Shown here one piece after another: positions 9,724 to 19,600 of a stretch of DNA of 64,000 bases. Origin of the DNA: Kroppenstedtia guangzhouensis. GTDB lineage: Bacteria; Bacillota; Bacilli; Thermoactinomycetales; DSM-45169. Positions within the stretch are counted from its first letter, which is position 1. The number at the start of each line of letters is the position of its first letter. The DNA is taken from NCBI RefSeq assembly GCF_014637345.1, contig NZ_BMEX01000002.1, positions 260,359 through 324,358 of the forward strand, read 5' to 3'. The position numbers and the translations under genes are program-made. A model generated the notes under the pieces. It saw only the letters and a program-made list of their open reading frames with translations, was not told where the DNA came from and made no database searches.

Positions 9724-9759
9724 TTTGGACAACGATAAGTCCCGGTTTGGACAAGTCCC
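9724..9759. repeat. Tandem short repeats upstream of the candidate exporter promoter
   Basis: TTTGGACAA occurs at 9724-9732 and 9746-9754, spaced 22 bases (about two helical turns). AAGTCCC occurs at 9737-9743 and 9753-9759. The set lies about 40-75 bases upstream of the putative -35 box, a typical place for an activator site. The rest of 9396-9939 holds no gene I can recognise. Confidence 0.4.
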
Positions 9760-9939
9760 TTCAAATTCTTCTTGTTCATCAAATGATTGGCAAAGTTTCC
9801 CCTTTTCATATTAACACACAAAGACCATGGTAGCAACGGAATACACATAATTTCCTTGATTCCGTCAGGCTTTCATCGGATATACGCTCCCTCGGATCAT
9901 CGAACTTAAAACAAAGCGTAAGCAACTTTTGCGTGGAAT

Positions 9940-10977
9940 CTAAACAGTGCTCAATGTTTTCTCTTTCAGTGGGCGCAGAATATTTTGGCCGATCCGTTCG
10001 ATTTCGGAGCTGCCCATCTGAGAGGTGATCAGAATATAACTGGCCCCCGCCTCCCGAAAATCCAGCAGCGTCGAGATGACATCCTGATAATTACCGACAA
10101 TGGAGACTGAATTGGAGGGGTTGATCGTGCTCAGACCTCCCCAGAGATGTTCATCCACCCAGTAACCGTCTTCGGCTCGCAGGTCCTTGTAACGGCGGAG
10201 GCCCACCGAATCGGCATTGTTAAGAAATAACTTGGTCATCCTTTTCAGAGCGGCAGGTGTCTTCTCCAGCAATTCGTACGCCGCTTCAAATGCTTCTTCC
10301 GTCGTCTCCCGTGCAATGATGTCGACCAACACCGCACATTGGATCTGCTCACGGCCATATTCCTTGGCGTAGTCCCTGACCTTTGAGAAGTGTTCCCTAA
10401 GTGTTTGACGATCCATCGCATAGAGTATATAGGCATCGCCGTACTGCGCCGCCACCCGCATCGCCGCCTCGGAGGAGCCTGCAACAAAGTAGCGGGCCCG
10501 ACGCTCCGGATTCTCCTTGGGGTAGATATCGCTGTTTTCCACCTGATAGAAATCACCTTTGAAAGTAGTCACACCCCGGCGCAACTGCTGGAGTAAGTCA
10601 ACATATTCTTTGGTTCGTGCGTAACGTACTTCATGGGATTCCGGCTTTCCATCGCGGCTGAGTACCATCGAAGCACTGCCGCTGACAATATTGATATCGA
10701 CACGGTCTCCAACCAACTTATTCAAGGTGTTCAATGCTTTCGCGGTAACGGTAGGGAGCATCTGGTTGGTGTTTTGTGCAACCAGTACCCGCACGCCCTT
10801 TACCCGGATCCCGATCAGGGTCGCCGCCACCATCGGGTCCACCGAGGTCGGTGCGACGGAAACCAGCACCGAGTCAAAGTGGTTCGCCTCGGCCTGCCTG
10901 GATTGATCCACGTACTCCTCCAACAAGTCCTTAGTTTGAGGTGTCGGAATAACAGGCAATCCCCAGCAGAATTCCAT
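9940..10977 (-). CDS. Luciferase-like FMN-dependent monooxygenase (tailoring)
   Basis: A 345-residue TIM-barrel protein of the bacterial luciferase/alkanesulfonate monooxygenase family. It starts with EFCWGLPVIPT and carries the family segments VSVAPTSVDPMVAA, RVDINIVSGSA and YFVAGSSEAA. Members use reduced flavin and oxygen to hydroxylate or oxidise a substrate; several stand-alone members act on carrier-bound intermediates in NRPS/PKS pathways. Here the ATG overlaps the stop of the preceding NRPS gene as TAATG, so the two are translationally coupled and the enzyme very probably belongs to the pathway. It may hydroxylate an amino-acyl or ketide unit; the substrate cannot be read from sequence. 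It is the last gene of the long operon. No flavin reductase is seen nearby, so reduced flavin must come from elsewhere. Confidence 0.88.
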   Translation of the reverse strand: MEFCWGLPVIPTPQTKDLLEEYVDQSRQAEANHFDSVLVSVAPTSVDPMVAATLIGIRVKGVRVLVAQNTNQMLPTVTAKALNTLNKLVGDRVDINIVSGSASMVLSRDGKPESHEVRYARTKEYVDLLQQLRRGVTTFKGDFYQVENSDIYPKENPERRARYFVAGSSEAAMRVAAQYGDAYILYAMDRQTLREHFSKVRDYAKEYGREQIQCAVLVDIIARETTEEAFEAAYELLEKTPAALKRMTKLFLNNADSVGLRRYKDLRAEDGYWVDEHLWGGLSTINPSNSVSIVGNYQDVISTLLDFREAGASYILITSQMGSSEIERIGQNILRPLKEKTLSTV

Positions 10978-13900
10978 TATGGATCCACTCCTTCTTTTTC
11001 CGTTTCCTGGCGGCTTTCAATATGTTTCAACAATGAGCGAATCGTTCTGTGCTCGTAAACCACCAGATCGTCCGTTCTCACTCCCTCCGCTTCCAAGGCG
11101 AGATCCAATTCCACAGCCAGCAGCGAGTTGCCCCCCAATTCAAAGAAGTCATCATCGATACCCACTTGCTCCACGTTTAGCAACTCCCTCCAAAGTTCGA
11201 CCAGTTTCCGCTCCGATTCTGTGAGGGACTTGCCGGCCAAGATCTCTATTGCCTGTTCTTCCCCTTTTACCTCCGGCAATGATTGGCGATCTATTTTGCC
11301 GCTTGAAGTTCGGGGAATTTCAGTGAGGGGCTGGAACCGCGCCGGCACCATGAAACTGGGCAGGAAACGGCTCAAATATGTTTTCAACTCCCCGGTCTCC
11401 ACAGTTGCACCCGGGACATAATAAGCAATCAATTGTTTGTTGCCCAGCGAATCATCTTGGTCGATCACGACAGCCTCTGTGACGGCATCATGTTGGGTCA
11501 ACAGACTCTCGACCTCCCCCAACTCAATACGGAAGCCGCGAATCTTCACCTGCCGATCAATACGACCGAAGAACTCGATATGACCATCCGGCAGCCAGCG
11601 AGCAAGATCGCCGGTGCGATACATGCGCCCGGCTGTGACAAAGGGATCGGGACGGAATTTCTCATCGGTCAGCACCTTGTTGTTCAGGTACCCCCGGGCG
11701 AGACTGGCTCCGGCGATATACAGTTCACCGACGACACCGATTGGAACCGGCTGTTCCTGCGGATCGAGAATATAGATGCGTACATTGGCGATCGGACGAC
11801 CGATCGGGACATTCACATATCTTTCATGTTCTGAAAGCGGAAAACTCGTTGCAATGACGGTGGCCTCAGTGGGACCGTACAAATTGTGAAGTTGGGCGGT
11901 GGAACCGATGTTGCAGAACTGTTGGACAAGATCCTTCGACAATACTTCACCTGCGATCAACAAGTATTTCAATTCATGGAGTGCTTGGACATCGTCTCCC
12001 AATGCATTCAGAAAGACTTTGAACATGGACGGAACGAAGTTGAGCAGACGCACCCGGTGCTCCGTTACGGCGCGGATAATCGCTTTCGGGTTGCGGTGAT
12101 CTCCCTCCTCAAGAACAACGAGGCGGGCTCCCGTCAGGGTCCAGCCGAACAGTTCGATGACGGAGACGTCAAAGGTGTAGGGCGTTTTCAGAAGAAATGC
12201 ATCTTCCGACGTCATCGGGTACTGCTCTTGCATCGCGTACAAATAGTTGACGATACTTCTGTGCTCGACCATGACCCCTTTAGGCTGACCGGTGGAACCG
12301 GAAGTGTACAGGATATAGGCCAGTTGGTCCGGTGTGGCAACCGTTGTCAGGTTGCTGCCGTCGCCTTCATACAACTCCTGCCGTTTCAGATCCAGGACAG
12401 GGCCGGCAAAATGGACTTTGTCCTTGTATTTCGTCTCGGTCAGCAGGATGCTGACTCCACTGTCCTCCAGCAGATATCGGATGCGATCTGCCGGATCCTC
12501 AGGGTCAATCGGCAAATAGGCACCTCCCGCCTTCATTACAGCGTAGACAGCAATAACCATTTCCGCCGAACGGTTCAACATCAGTCCGATTCTCTCCTCC
12601 GGACCCACCTGGAGTTCGCGCAGACGGCGAGCCAATCGGTTGGCCCGGGCGTTCAGCTCCCCGTAGGTTACCATGACTCCATCGGCAATAAGGGCCGTTT
12701 TCCCGGGATGTTCAGCTGCTCGTCTCTCCAGGAGTTGATGAACCAGTCCCTTGTGTTGCACCTCCCTGGCCGTCTCATTGAATTTTTCCAGCACCATTTG
12801 AGTCTCTGCATCATCGAGCCAGGCGATTTCCTGCAAGCGCTGATGCGGATTTTGCAACAGGTCGTCCACTATGGTCAAAAAGTGACGTGCAAACCGCTCC
12901 ATCGTGTCCCGTTTGTAAAGCCGGGTGGCATATTCCACCGCCATCAGCAATCCGTTGTCTTCCTCGTAAAACTCCAGTGTGATGTCCACCTTCGAAGCCT
13001 GGTGGGAAAAAGGATGCGGTGTGAACTTCAGACCCTCGGCCCTGCCCGGTCGACGGGTGATGTTTTGCAGGACCAGCATCGTATCGAATAACGGATTGCG
13101 GCTCAAATCACGTTCGGGATTCAACCGGTCCACCAATTCTTCAAAGGGATATTCCTGGTGCTGATAGGCTTCGATGGCGTTTTCTTTCACATCCCGCAGT
13201 AAATCGGTAAACTTTTTATCCGCGGACGGATAGTTGCGCATGGCCAACGTGTTGACAAACACGCCGACCATGGATTCCTGATCGCTATGCAAACGACCCG
13301 CAATCGGCGTACCCACAATGATGTCCTCCTGTTGCGTATACCGATGGAGGAGCACATTGTAAGCAGCGAGGAGAAACATGTACAGGGTCACACCGTATTG
13401 TTCGGCAAATTTCTGCATACGCCTCCATAGTTCGGAGGGAAGAGACAATTGAATTCGGTCGCCTTCGAAGCTTTGATTCAAGGGGCGGGGAAAGTCGGTC
13501 GGCAGTTGCAGAACCGGAATTTCGCCGCTGAATCGGTTCAGCCAAAATTGCTGATGCTTCTTCATCTCTTCACTGTGAAGCCGTTCACGTTGCCAAAGAG
13601 CATAGTCTTTGTATTGCAAGTTCAGCGGTTCCAGTGTTTCACCTTTGTACAGACGGAAAAACTCCTGTTCCAGCAAGGTGAGGGATACACCGTCCGCAAT
13701 GATGTGGTGCAGGTCAAACAGCAAATAGTGGATGCTCTCCTGTCCCCGGATCGAGATCAAGCCGACCCGCATGAGCGGCGCTTTCGTCAGATCGAAGGGG
13801 CGGATGAAAGCCCGGATCAGCGATGGAACTTCCCGGGGATCCCCCGCCTCGAACCGTTCCACATCCAGGGTCACGTGATCCTGGATGACCTGAACGGGTT

Positions 13901-16670
13901 GACCGTCTTGGAAACGGAACCAGGTGCGCAACGATTCATGGCGCCGGACCAGAGATTGGACAGTCGCTTCCAAACGTTCCATGTCGAGAGATCCTTCGAC
14001 CAGCAGAACACCTGGGATGTTATAGGCCGTGTCAAAACCTTGAAATCGATTCAGGACGTACAATCGCTTTTGTGCGGAGGAGACTGGGTAGGACTCTTGC
14101 TCCCTTTGGCGCCTGATCCCTTGAAAATCTTTCTGTTCCGCCCTCTGAACGCAAGTGGCCAAATCGAGGAGGGTCGGCTTGATAAACAGTTCACGAAAGG
14201 GAATATCGACCCCGAGGTCCTGTTTAATGCGGGATACGACAGCCGTGACCTGCAGAGAATTGCCACCCAGTTCAAAGAAACTGTCATGGATGCCCACTTT
14301 TTCGACACCGAGCACTTGACACCAAATCTCTGCCAGCATCTTTTCCGTTTCATTTCTCGGCGCCTCAAATCTGCTGGTCGACTGTTTCCGGACAGGTGCG
14401 GGTAATGCTTTGCGGTCGAGCTTACCGTTGGCTGTGACCGGAAGTTTTTCGAGTGTGATCAAATAGGAGGGAACCATATAGTAGGGCAAGTCTTCCGCCA
14501 AAAAACGACGGATCTTCGCCGTATCCACCGGCGTCTCCAGGACCAGATAGGCGCAGAGGTAGGGATCATCGCCCTGCTCCTCTTTACGGGCAATCACCAC
14601 CGCTTCACGCACAGCCGGATGTGTCAGCAGTCGGTTTTCGATTTCGCCGGGTTCGATCCGCATCCCGTGAATCTTCACTTGGTCGTCGAGACGCCCCAGG
14701 TAGTCCAAGTTTCCATCCGGCAACCAGCGGACAAGATCACCCGTACGATACATTCGGCTCTCCTCCCTTTCCCCCTCCGACGTGACCCAGGGGGGAGTCG
14801 GGAATTTCTTTTGATTCAATTCCGGTCGGTTCAGATAACCGCGGGCCAAGCCGTGACCCGTGATGCACAGCTCACCCGGAACACCGATGGGTTGCAGTTG
14901 GTTACGCGGCCCGAGGATGTGTGCCTTCAGATTGATCAACGGAGTGCCGATGGGAACCCGTTGCAAGGTATCAAGCTCCTCAAAAGAGACATGAAAGCAA
15001 CTCGTGTTGACTGTTACCTCTGTCGGCCCGTATGCGTTGGTCAACCGCGGCTTTTTGTCCCCAAATCGCTCCAAGAAAGACTTGGCGAGCTTTGGCGGCA
15101 ATGCTTCCCCTGCGATGATCAGATGGAGGAGATCAAGTCCCTCCCCGTCCTGAAGGTGTTCCATCATGTATCGAAGATGAGTCGGTGTACCATCTGTGAT
15201 CTGCACCTGGTGGCGGCGGAAATAGTCGAGCAACAACGCACCGTTCAGGCGGGCTTCCTCCGGCACGATATACAGGGTGTGTCCAAACAGGAGCGTTCCG
15301 AAAATCAACTGAATCGACGCATCGAACTCAAATGGCGACACGAGTGCAGCACGGAACGGAGCTTCATAGAGGGAAAAAACTTCCTTGTACATCCCCCATA
15401 CGAAATTGACGACGCTCTTGTGCTCAATCATCGTTCCTTTTGGTTTCCCGGTCGACCCGGAGGTGAAGATCACATAAGCGAGTTCCTGCGGATTGTCGAC
15501 CGGCGGCAGCTCCTCTGCTTCCACGGCTTGTAATTGTTTCAGAACTTCCGGCGTGATCAACAACGGAGAAGCGCAGTCCTCCAGCATTTCCTGCACACGG
15601 TTGGTCGGCAATTTTGAGGAGATGGGCAGGTAAGCTGCCCCGGCCTTCAGCACGCCGAGTAACGCGATGATCATGTCCGGCGAACGATCGAGCAACAGAC
15701 CCACGATGTGACCGGAACCGATTCCTTTTTGCCGAAGTGAGGTTGCGACGCGGTTCGCCTTCCGTTTCAACTCCGCATAAGTCAGGCGTTCCTCCTCACC
15801 GACGACAGCCCATGTGTCCGGAGTGGCCTTTGCCTGATTGTCAAACATTTCGACCAGGGTGTTCTGATGGGGATCATCTTCCGATGTATCATTGAAACTC
15901 GCCAGTTCAACCCGCTCTTCGTCAGTGATCCAATCCAGCTCAACATGTGCGGCATCCGGGTTTCTCAGTGCCTGGGCAAGCAGTACCGCGTAATGATTTC
16001 CGAGTCGTTCGACTGTCGATGGATGAAACAGTCCCGTGCGGTAGTGGATATCCCCCTCCAGCCGACCGTTTTTTTGGCGGAAAGAGAAAACCAGTTCCGG
16101 GTCGGCCGGTTCAAGGTAACTCAGATCCTGCAGTTCCTCGAGAACGATCGCGATGCGGAAAGGGAATGAGCGACCCTCGGGAAGCTCTGTGTCCAACCGG
16201 TCCCGCAAGGTGATCAACGGAAAGTTTTGATGTTGAATCGCTTTGGAAGTGTTGTCCCGTACTTGCATGAGCAATTGCTTGAAACTCATGTTTTCCTGCA
16301 ATCGTTGGCGTAGGATGATCATGGTGTTGATCAAATCAGTCTCTTCTTCCTGGCGATGGACCGGTGCCCCCACCAGAATGTCTTCCAGCCCGGTGTATTT
16401 GTTCAACAGCAAGGTCAACCCGGCCGTCAGCACCATAAACAGGCGCAGGTCGGAATGGTTGGAGAGTTTTTTCAGACGGTCCGACAGTGTGGCGTCGAGA
16501 AAAAAGGGGACAGAGGCAAGCTTTCCTTCTTCCCCCGACTCCGGCCAATAATCGGAGGGAAAGCGGCCGTCGGCCAACTCCCCCGCCAGTTGTTCCAACC
16601 AGTAACGACGTTCTGCAGTTTTTTGATGGGCTACGATGATGAGATCTTCTGTGACGATTCCCCTGGCCAT
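10977..16670 (-). CDS. Two-module NRPS: half C-A-PCP-C-A-PCP
   Basis: A 1897-residue peptide synthetase. Residues 1 to about 255 match only the C-terminal half of a condensation domain (from AERRYWLEQLAG through VGAPVHR) and lack the HHxxxDG motif. Then follow A1 (TSGSTGKPKG near 402), PCP (GGNSLQ near 802), a complete C domain (HHIIADG near 987), A2 (TSGSTGQPKG near 1457) and PCP (GGNSLLA near 1843). The A1 code reads D-A-Q-D-I-A-A-V-N-K, sharing its first residues with glutamine/lysine-type codes. The A2 code D-V-I-N-L-A-L-V-I-K matches none I know. There is no TE or E domain, so the chain must pass to another protein. The preceding PKS ends with a full C domain, which would supply the missing condensation activity. 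AAAGGAG precedes the ATG, 27 bases after the PKS stop. Confidence 0.88.
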   Translation of the reverse strand: MARGIVTEDLIIVAHQKTAERRYWLEQLAGELADGRFPSDYWPESGEEGKLASVPFFLDATLSDRLKKLSNHSDLRLFMVLTAGLTLLLNKYTGLEDILVGAPVHRQEEETDLINTMIILRQRLQENMSFKQLLMQVRDNTSKAIQHQNFPLITLRDRLDTELPEGRSFPFRIAIVLEELQDLSYLEPADPELVFSFRQKNGRLEGDIHYRTGLFHPSTVERLGNHYAVLLAQALRNPDAAHVELDWITDEERVELASFNDTSEDDPHQNTLVEMFDNQAKATPDTWAVVGEEERLTYAELKRKANRVATSLRQKGIGSGHIVGLLLDRSPDMIIALLGVLKAGAAYLPISSKLPTNRVQEMLEDCASPLLITPEVLKQLQAVEAEELPPVDNPQELAYVIFTSGSTGKPKGTMIEHKSVVNFVWGMYKEVFSLYEAPFRAALVSPFEFDASIQLIFGTLLFGHTLYIVPEEARLNGALLLDYFRRHQVQITDGTPTHLRYMMEHLQDGEGLDLLHLIIAGEALPPKLAKSFLERFGDKKPRLTNAYGPTEVTVNTSCFHVSFEELDTLQRVPIGTPLINLKAHILGPRNQLQPIGVPGELCITGHGLARGYLNRPELNQKKFPTPPWVTSEGEREESRMYRTGDLVRWLPDGNLDYLGRLDDQVKIHGMRIEPGEIENRLLTHPAVREAVVIARKEEQGDDPYLCAYLVLETPVDTAKIRRFLAEDLPYYMVPSYLITLEKLPVTANGKLDRKALPAPVRKQSTSRFEAPRNETEKMLAEIWCQVLGVEKVGIHDSFFELGGNSLQVTAVVSRIKQDLGVDIPFRELFIKPTLLDLATCVQRAEQKDFQGIRRQREQESYPVSSAQKRLYVLNRFQGFDTAYNIPGVLLVEGSLDMERLEATVQSLVRRHESLRTWFRFQDGQPVQVIQDHVTLDVERFEAGDPREVPSLIRAFIRPFDLTKAPLMRVGLISIRGQESIHYLLFDLHHIIADGVSLTLLEQEFFRLYKGETLEPLNLQYKDYALWQRERLHSEEMKKHQQFWLNRFSGEIPVLQLPTDFPRPLNQSFEGDRIQLSLPSELWRRMQKFAEQYGVTLYMFLLAAYNVLLHRYTQQEDIIVGTPIAGRLHSDQESMVGVFVNTLAMRNYPSADKKFTDLLRDVKENAIEAYQHQEYPFEELVDRLNPERDLSRNPLFDTMLVLQNITRRPGRAEGLKFTPHPFSHQASKVDITLEFYEEDNGLLMAVEYATRLYKRDTMERFARHFLTIVDDLLQNPHQRLQEIAWLDDAETQMVLEKFNETAREVQHKGLVHQLLERRAAEHPGKTALIADGVMVTYGELNARANRLARRLRELQVGPEERIGLMLNRSAEMVIAVYAVMKAGGAYLPIDPEDPADRIRYLLEDSGVSILLTETKYKDKVHFAGPVLDLKRQELYEGDGSNLTTVATPDQLAYILYTSGSTGQPKGVMVEHRSIVNYLYAMQEQYPMTSEDAFLLKTPYTFDVSVIELFGWTLTGARLVVLEEGDHRNPKAIIRAVTEHRVRLLNFVPSMFKVFLNALGDDVQALHELKYLLIAGEVLSKDLVQQFCNIGSTAQLHNLYGPTEATVIATSFPLSEHERYVNVPIGRPIANVRIYILDPQEQPVPIGVVGELYIAGASLARGYLNNKVLTDEKFRPDPFVTAGRMYRTGDLARWLPDGHIEFFGRIDRQVKIRGFRIELGEVESLLTQHDAVTEAVVIDQDDSLGNKQLIAYYVPGATVETGELKTYLSRFLPSFMVPARFQPLTEIPRTSSGKIDRQSLPEVKGEEQAIEILAGKSLTESERKLVELWRELLNVEQVGIDDDFFELGGNSLLAVELDLALEAEGVRTDDLVVYEHRTIRSLLKHIESRQETEKEGVDP

Positions 16671-16697
16671 TCCATAGCCACTCCTTTGCTTCGTCGT

Positions 16698-19600
16698 TTA
16701 AAATTCAAAGTCATCAAAATCACTTGCCAGCTCCACAGTCTGCAATTCCTTGAATTCGTGTTTCACTTGGAGATCACCGATGAGAATATCCACATGGGAT
16801 GTTACCTGTTCCAATACTTCGACAAAACGGTGACATAATTTCTCCATCGATTCACGCTTGAACAGAGTATTTGCGTACTCCAAGGTCATCCCGATGGTTT
16901 CTTCACCTTCCACGGCCCGCAAAAGCAGGTCGAACTGGGCACGTTGGTGATCATAGTCATAGGAGGAGACACGCAGCCCATTGACCTCCATCTCTTCCGT
17001 ATCCATGTTCTGAAGCAGGAACACTGTGTCAAAAAGCGGATTGCGGTTCAGGTTGCCTTGCAAACCCAGCTCCGCCACAAGATCTTCGTACTGATATTTC
17101 TGGTGTTCAAAGGCTTCCAGGGCATGGGCGCGCACTTCCCTGAGAAATTCATGAAAAGTCTTGTCATGTTGCGGACGGTTGCGCATGGCCAACATATTGA
17201 CAAACACACCGATAATATTTTGCAAATCGGCATGGGGGCGTCCCGTAACCGGCGTTCCGATGACAATATCATCTTGGCCGCTGTATTTTCCGAGCAGGAC
17301 GTTATAGGCTGCAAGCAAGACGGTAAAGAGAGTCGTCTCTTCCCGGGCAGCCAGGTCGCGGATCTTTTGGGTCAATTCCTTTCCGATGGCAAAGCTCACG
17401 GTGCTACCGGTAAAGTTCCACGTTTTCGGACGCGGGAAGTCGAGAGGCAATTGAAGCAATGGAATCCCGTCCCGGAAACAATTGAGCCAGTACTCTTTGT
17501 GACGGTTGATTTCGTTTTTCTCTTGTTCGCTGTTTTGCCATTCTGCGTAGTCTTTGTATTGGATCCGCAAGGGGGCCAAGTCACCGCCGGCATACAGTGT
17601 CAGGAAATCACGGACAAATATGTCATAGGACACTCCGTCAGTCACAATATGATGCAAATCGATGACCAGGATATGCCGTTGTTCTTCCAGACGAATCAGG
17701 GCGATTCGCAGGTACGGGGGCCGGTTGAAGTCAAAAGGTCTTACAAACCTCCGGATGATCCCCTGCAATTCCGACTCCGCCGCCTCGAAATACTCCACTT
17801 CCAAGTCCGCTTGGGGATGAATCTTTTGCTTCGGCACATCCCCAACCATTTCGATGGTGGTCCGGAAGATTTCATGATGCTGAACAAGCTTTTGGAATCC
17901 ACGCTCCAAACGTTTCTTGTCAACCTTCCCTTCGAGCAAAATCACAGATGTATCATTGTAGGCGGTGCTTTCCGGATGGAGGCGGTGCAGAATATAGAAT
18001 CGCTTCTGTGCGGATGAAAGTTCGTAAAACTCTTTTTCAGGCGCCGGCTCAATCGCGTTGTACCGGCTTTTTTCCGCAGATTCGATATGCGCCGCCAACC
18101 CTTCGATATTGGAGAAGTTGAACAACTCCGCCACTGTCACTTCGACATTGAATTCTTTGTGAATGCGGGATACGACAGTGATGGCTTTCAGCGAGTCACC
18201 GCCCAGTTCGAGGAAGTCATCCTGCACCCCAATCCGTTCCATACGGAAAGACCGTTCCCAAATACGGCAGAGCTTCTCTTCCGTCGGTGTACGGGGAGCC
18301 AAGTATTCATTTATCAGATTCGGACGTGCATGATAGGAGTCAGGGTCTGCCTCCGTCCCCTCTCCGTCTTCCCGCAGTGATTTCAACTTGACCCACTGAT
18401 CGATACGGTTTTGTAGATCACCGGGGCTGTGCACGAGTAAACCACCTGGATGCCAAGTCAGCGCACGATTAAACATGTCGATGCCCTCTTCCGGCGTCAT
18501 TGACAATTCATGAACGGAAGCGCCGATTTGCATCTCTTTATCTTCCTCCTGCCAATACTTCCAGTCGGACCAATTCACACTGATCCATGGCCGTTCAGCC
18601 TCCCGGTTGCGGTCGATGACAAATGCGTCCATATACAGGTTGGATGCCGCATAGGCCGAATAGCCGAGACCGCCGAGGACGGCGGAGATCGAAGACATCA
18701 GCAGGCAGAAGTCGAGGGACTTTCCTCTCAGCACCTCTTCCAGCACTAGAAGCCCGTACATCTTCGGTTTAAAGTGTGCCTCACAGTCTTCCTTCGTCAA
18801 TTCCTTGATCAGGTTGAACGTGTCACCGCCGATGATGCCCGCAGCATGAATCACACCATTCAGCGGTCCGAATCGGTCTTCTATATAGGCAACCAATCCC
18901 TCCATGCAATGGCGATCGCTTACATCCACCCTTTGCACATCAACTTCGGCACCCATCTCTTCCAATTCCATCACCCTGCGAATCCTCGTCGCGAACTGTG
19001 TTTCCTCACTCAGGTGGCGTGTCCATTCCCTGCGATCCGGCAGACCGGTACGTGAAGTGAGGATAATTTTCCCTTTCGTTTGCCGAGCCAGATGACGAGC
19101 GAGAATCAAGCCGATGCCGCCTAGTCCCCCTGTGACCAGATAGACTCCCCCCGGCTTCAACGGGAGGTTATTTTCGTCCGCCTGTTTTAGTTCCAACGGT
19201 GTGTAGCTTTGCACAAAGCGAGTCATACCGCGGTAAGCAATCACTTTATCCTCCGTGTCCGTCATCGCTTCCGCGACCAATTGTCCCGCCAGACGGCGTA
19301 CCTGATAACGTCCCCCTTGCGGCAGCGACACGTCGATGGCGGAACAACTCAGGTAGGAATACTCTTGCGGAAGAACGAGGGATACACCCAGCAAAGTCGC
19401 CTTTTCCGGAACGAGATCTTCTTCTCCGGTGACGCATTGTACACCGTTGGTAATCACCCGCATATGGATCGGGTCGATCACCTGTTGGTTTCCCAATGTC
19501 TGAGCGAGGTGGAACAGAGTGTAGAAGCCGATTTCCTGCATCTGAGTCGCATACTCGGGTGTCGCTTCGCGCTTACCTTCCGTCACACCCCAAAGGTGCA

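Noticed and set aside
11886-13091. Long plus-strand open frame of about 400 codons inside the middle NRPS gene
   Set aside because: It is antisense to a clear C-A-PCP coding region and its translation has no recognisable motif. The same holds for other plus-strand frames in the cluster.
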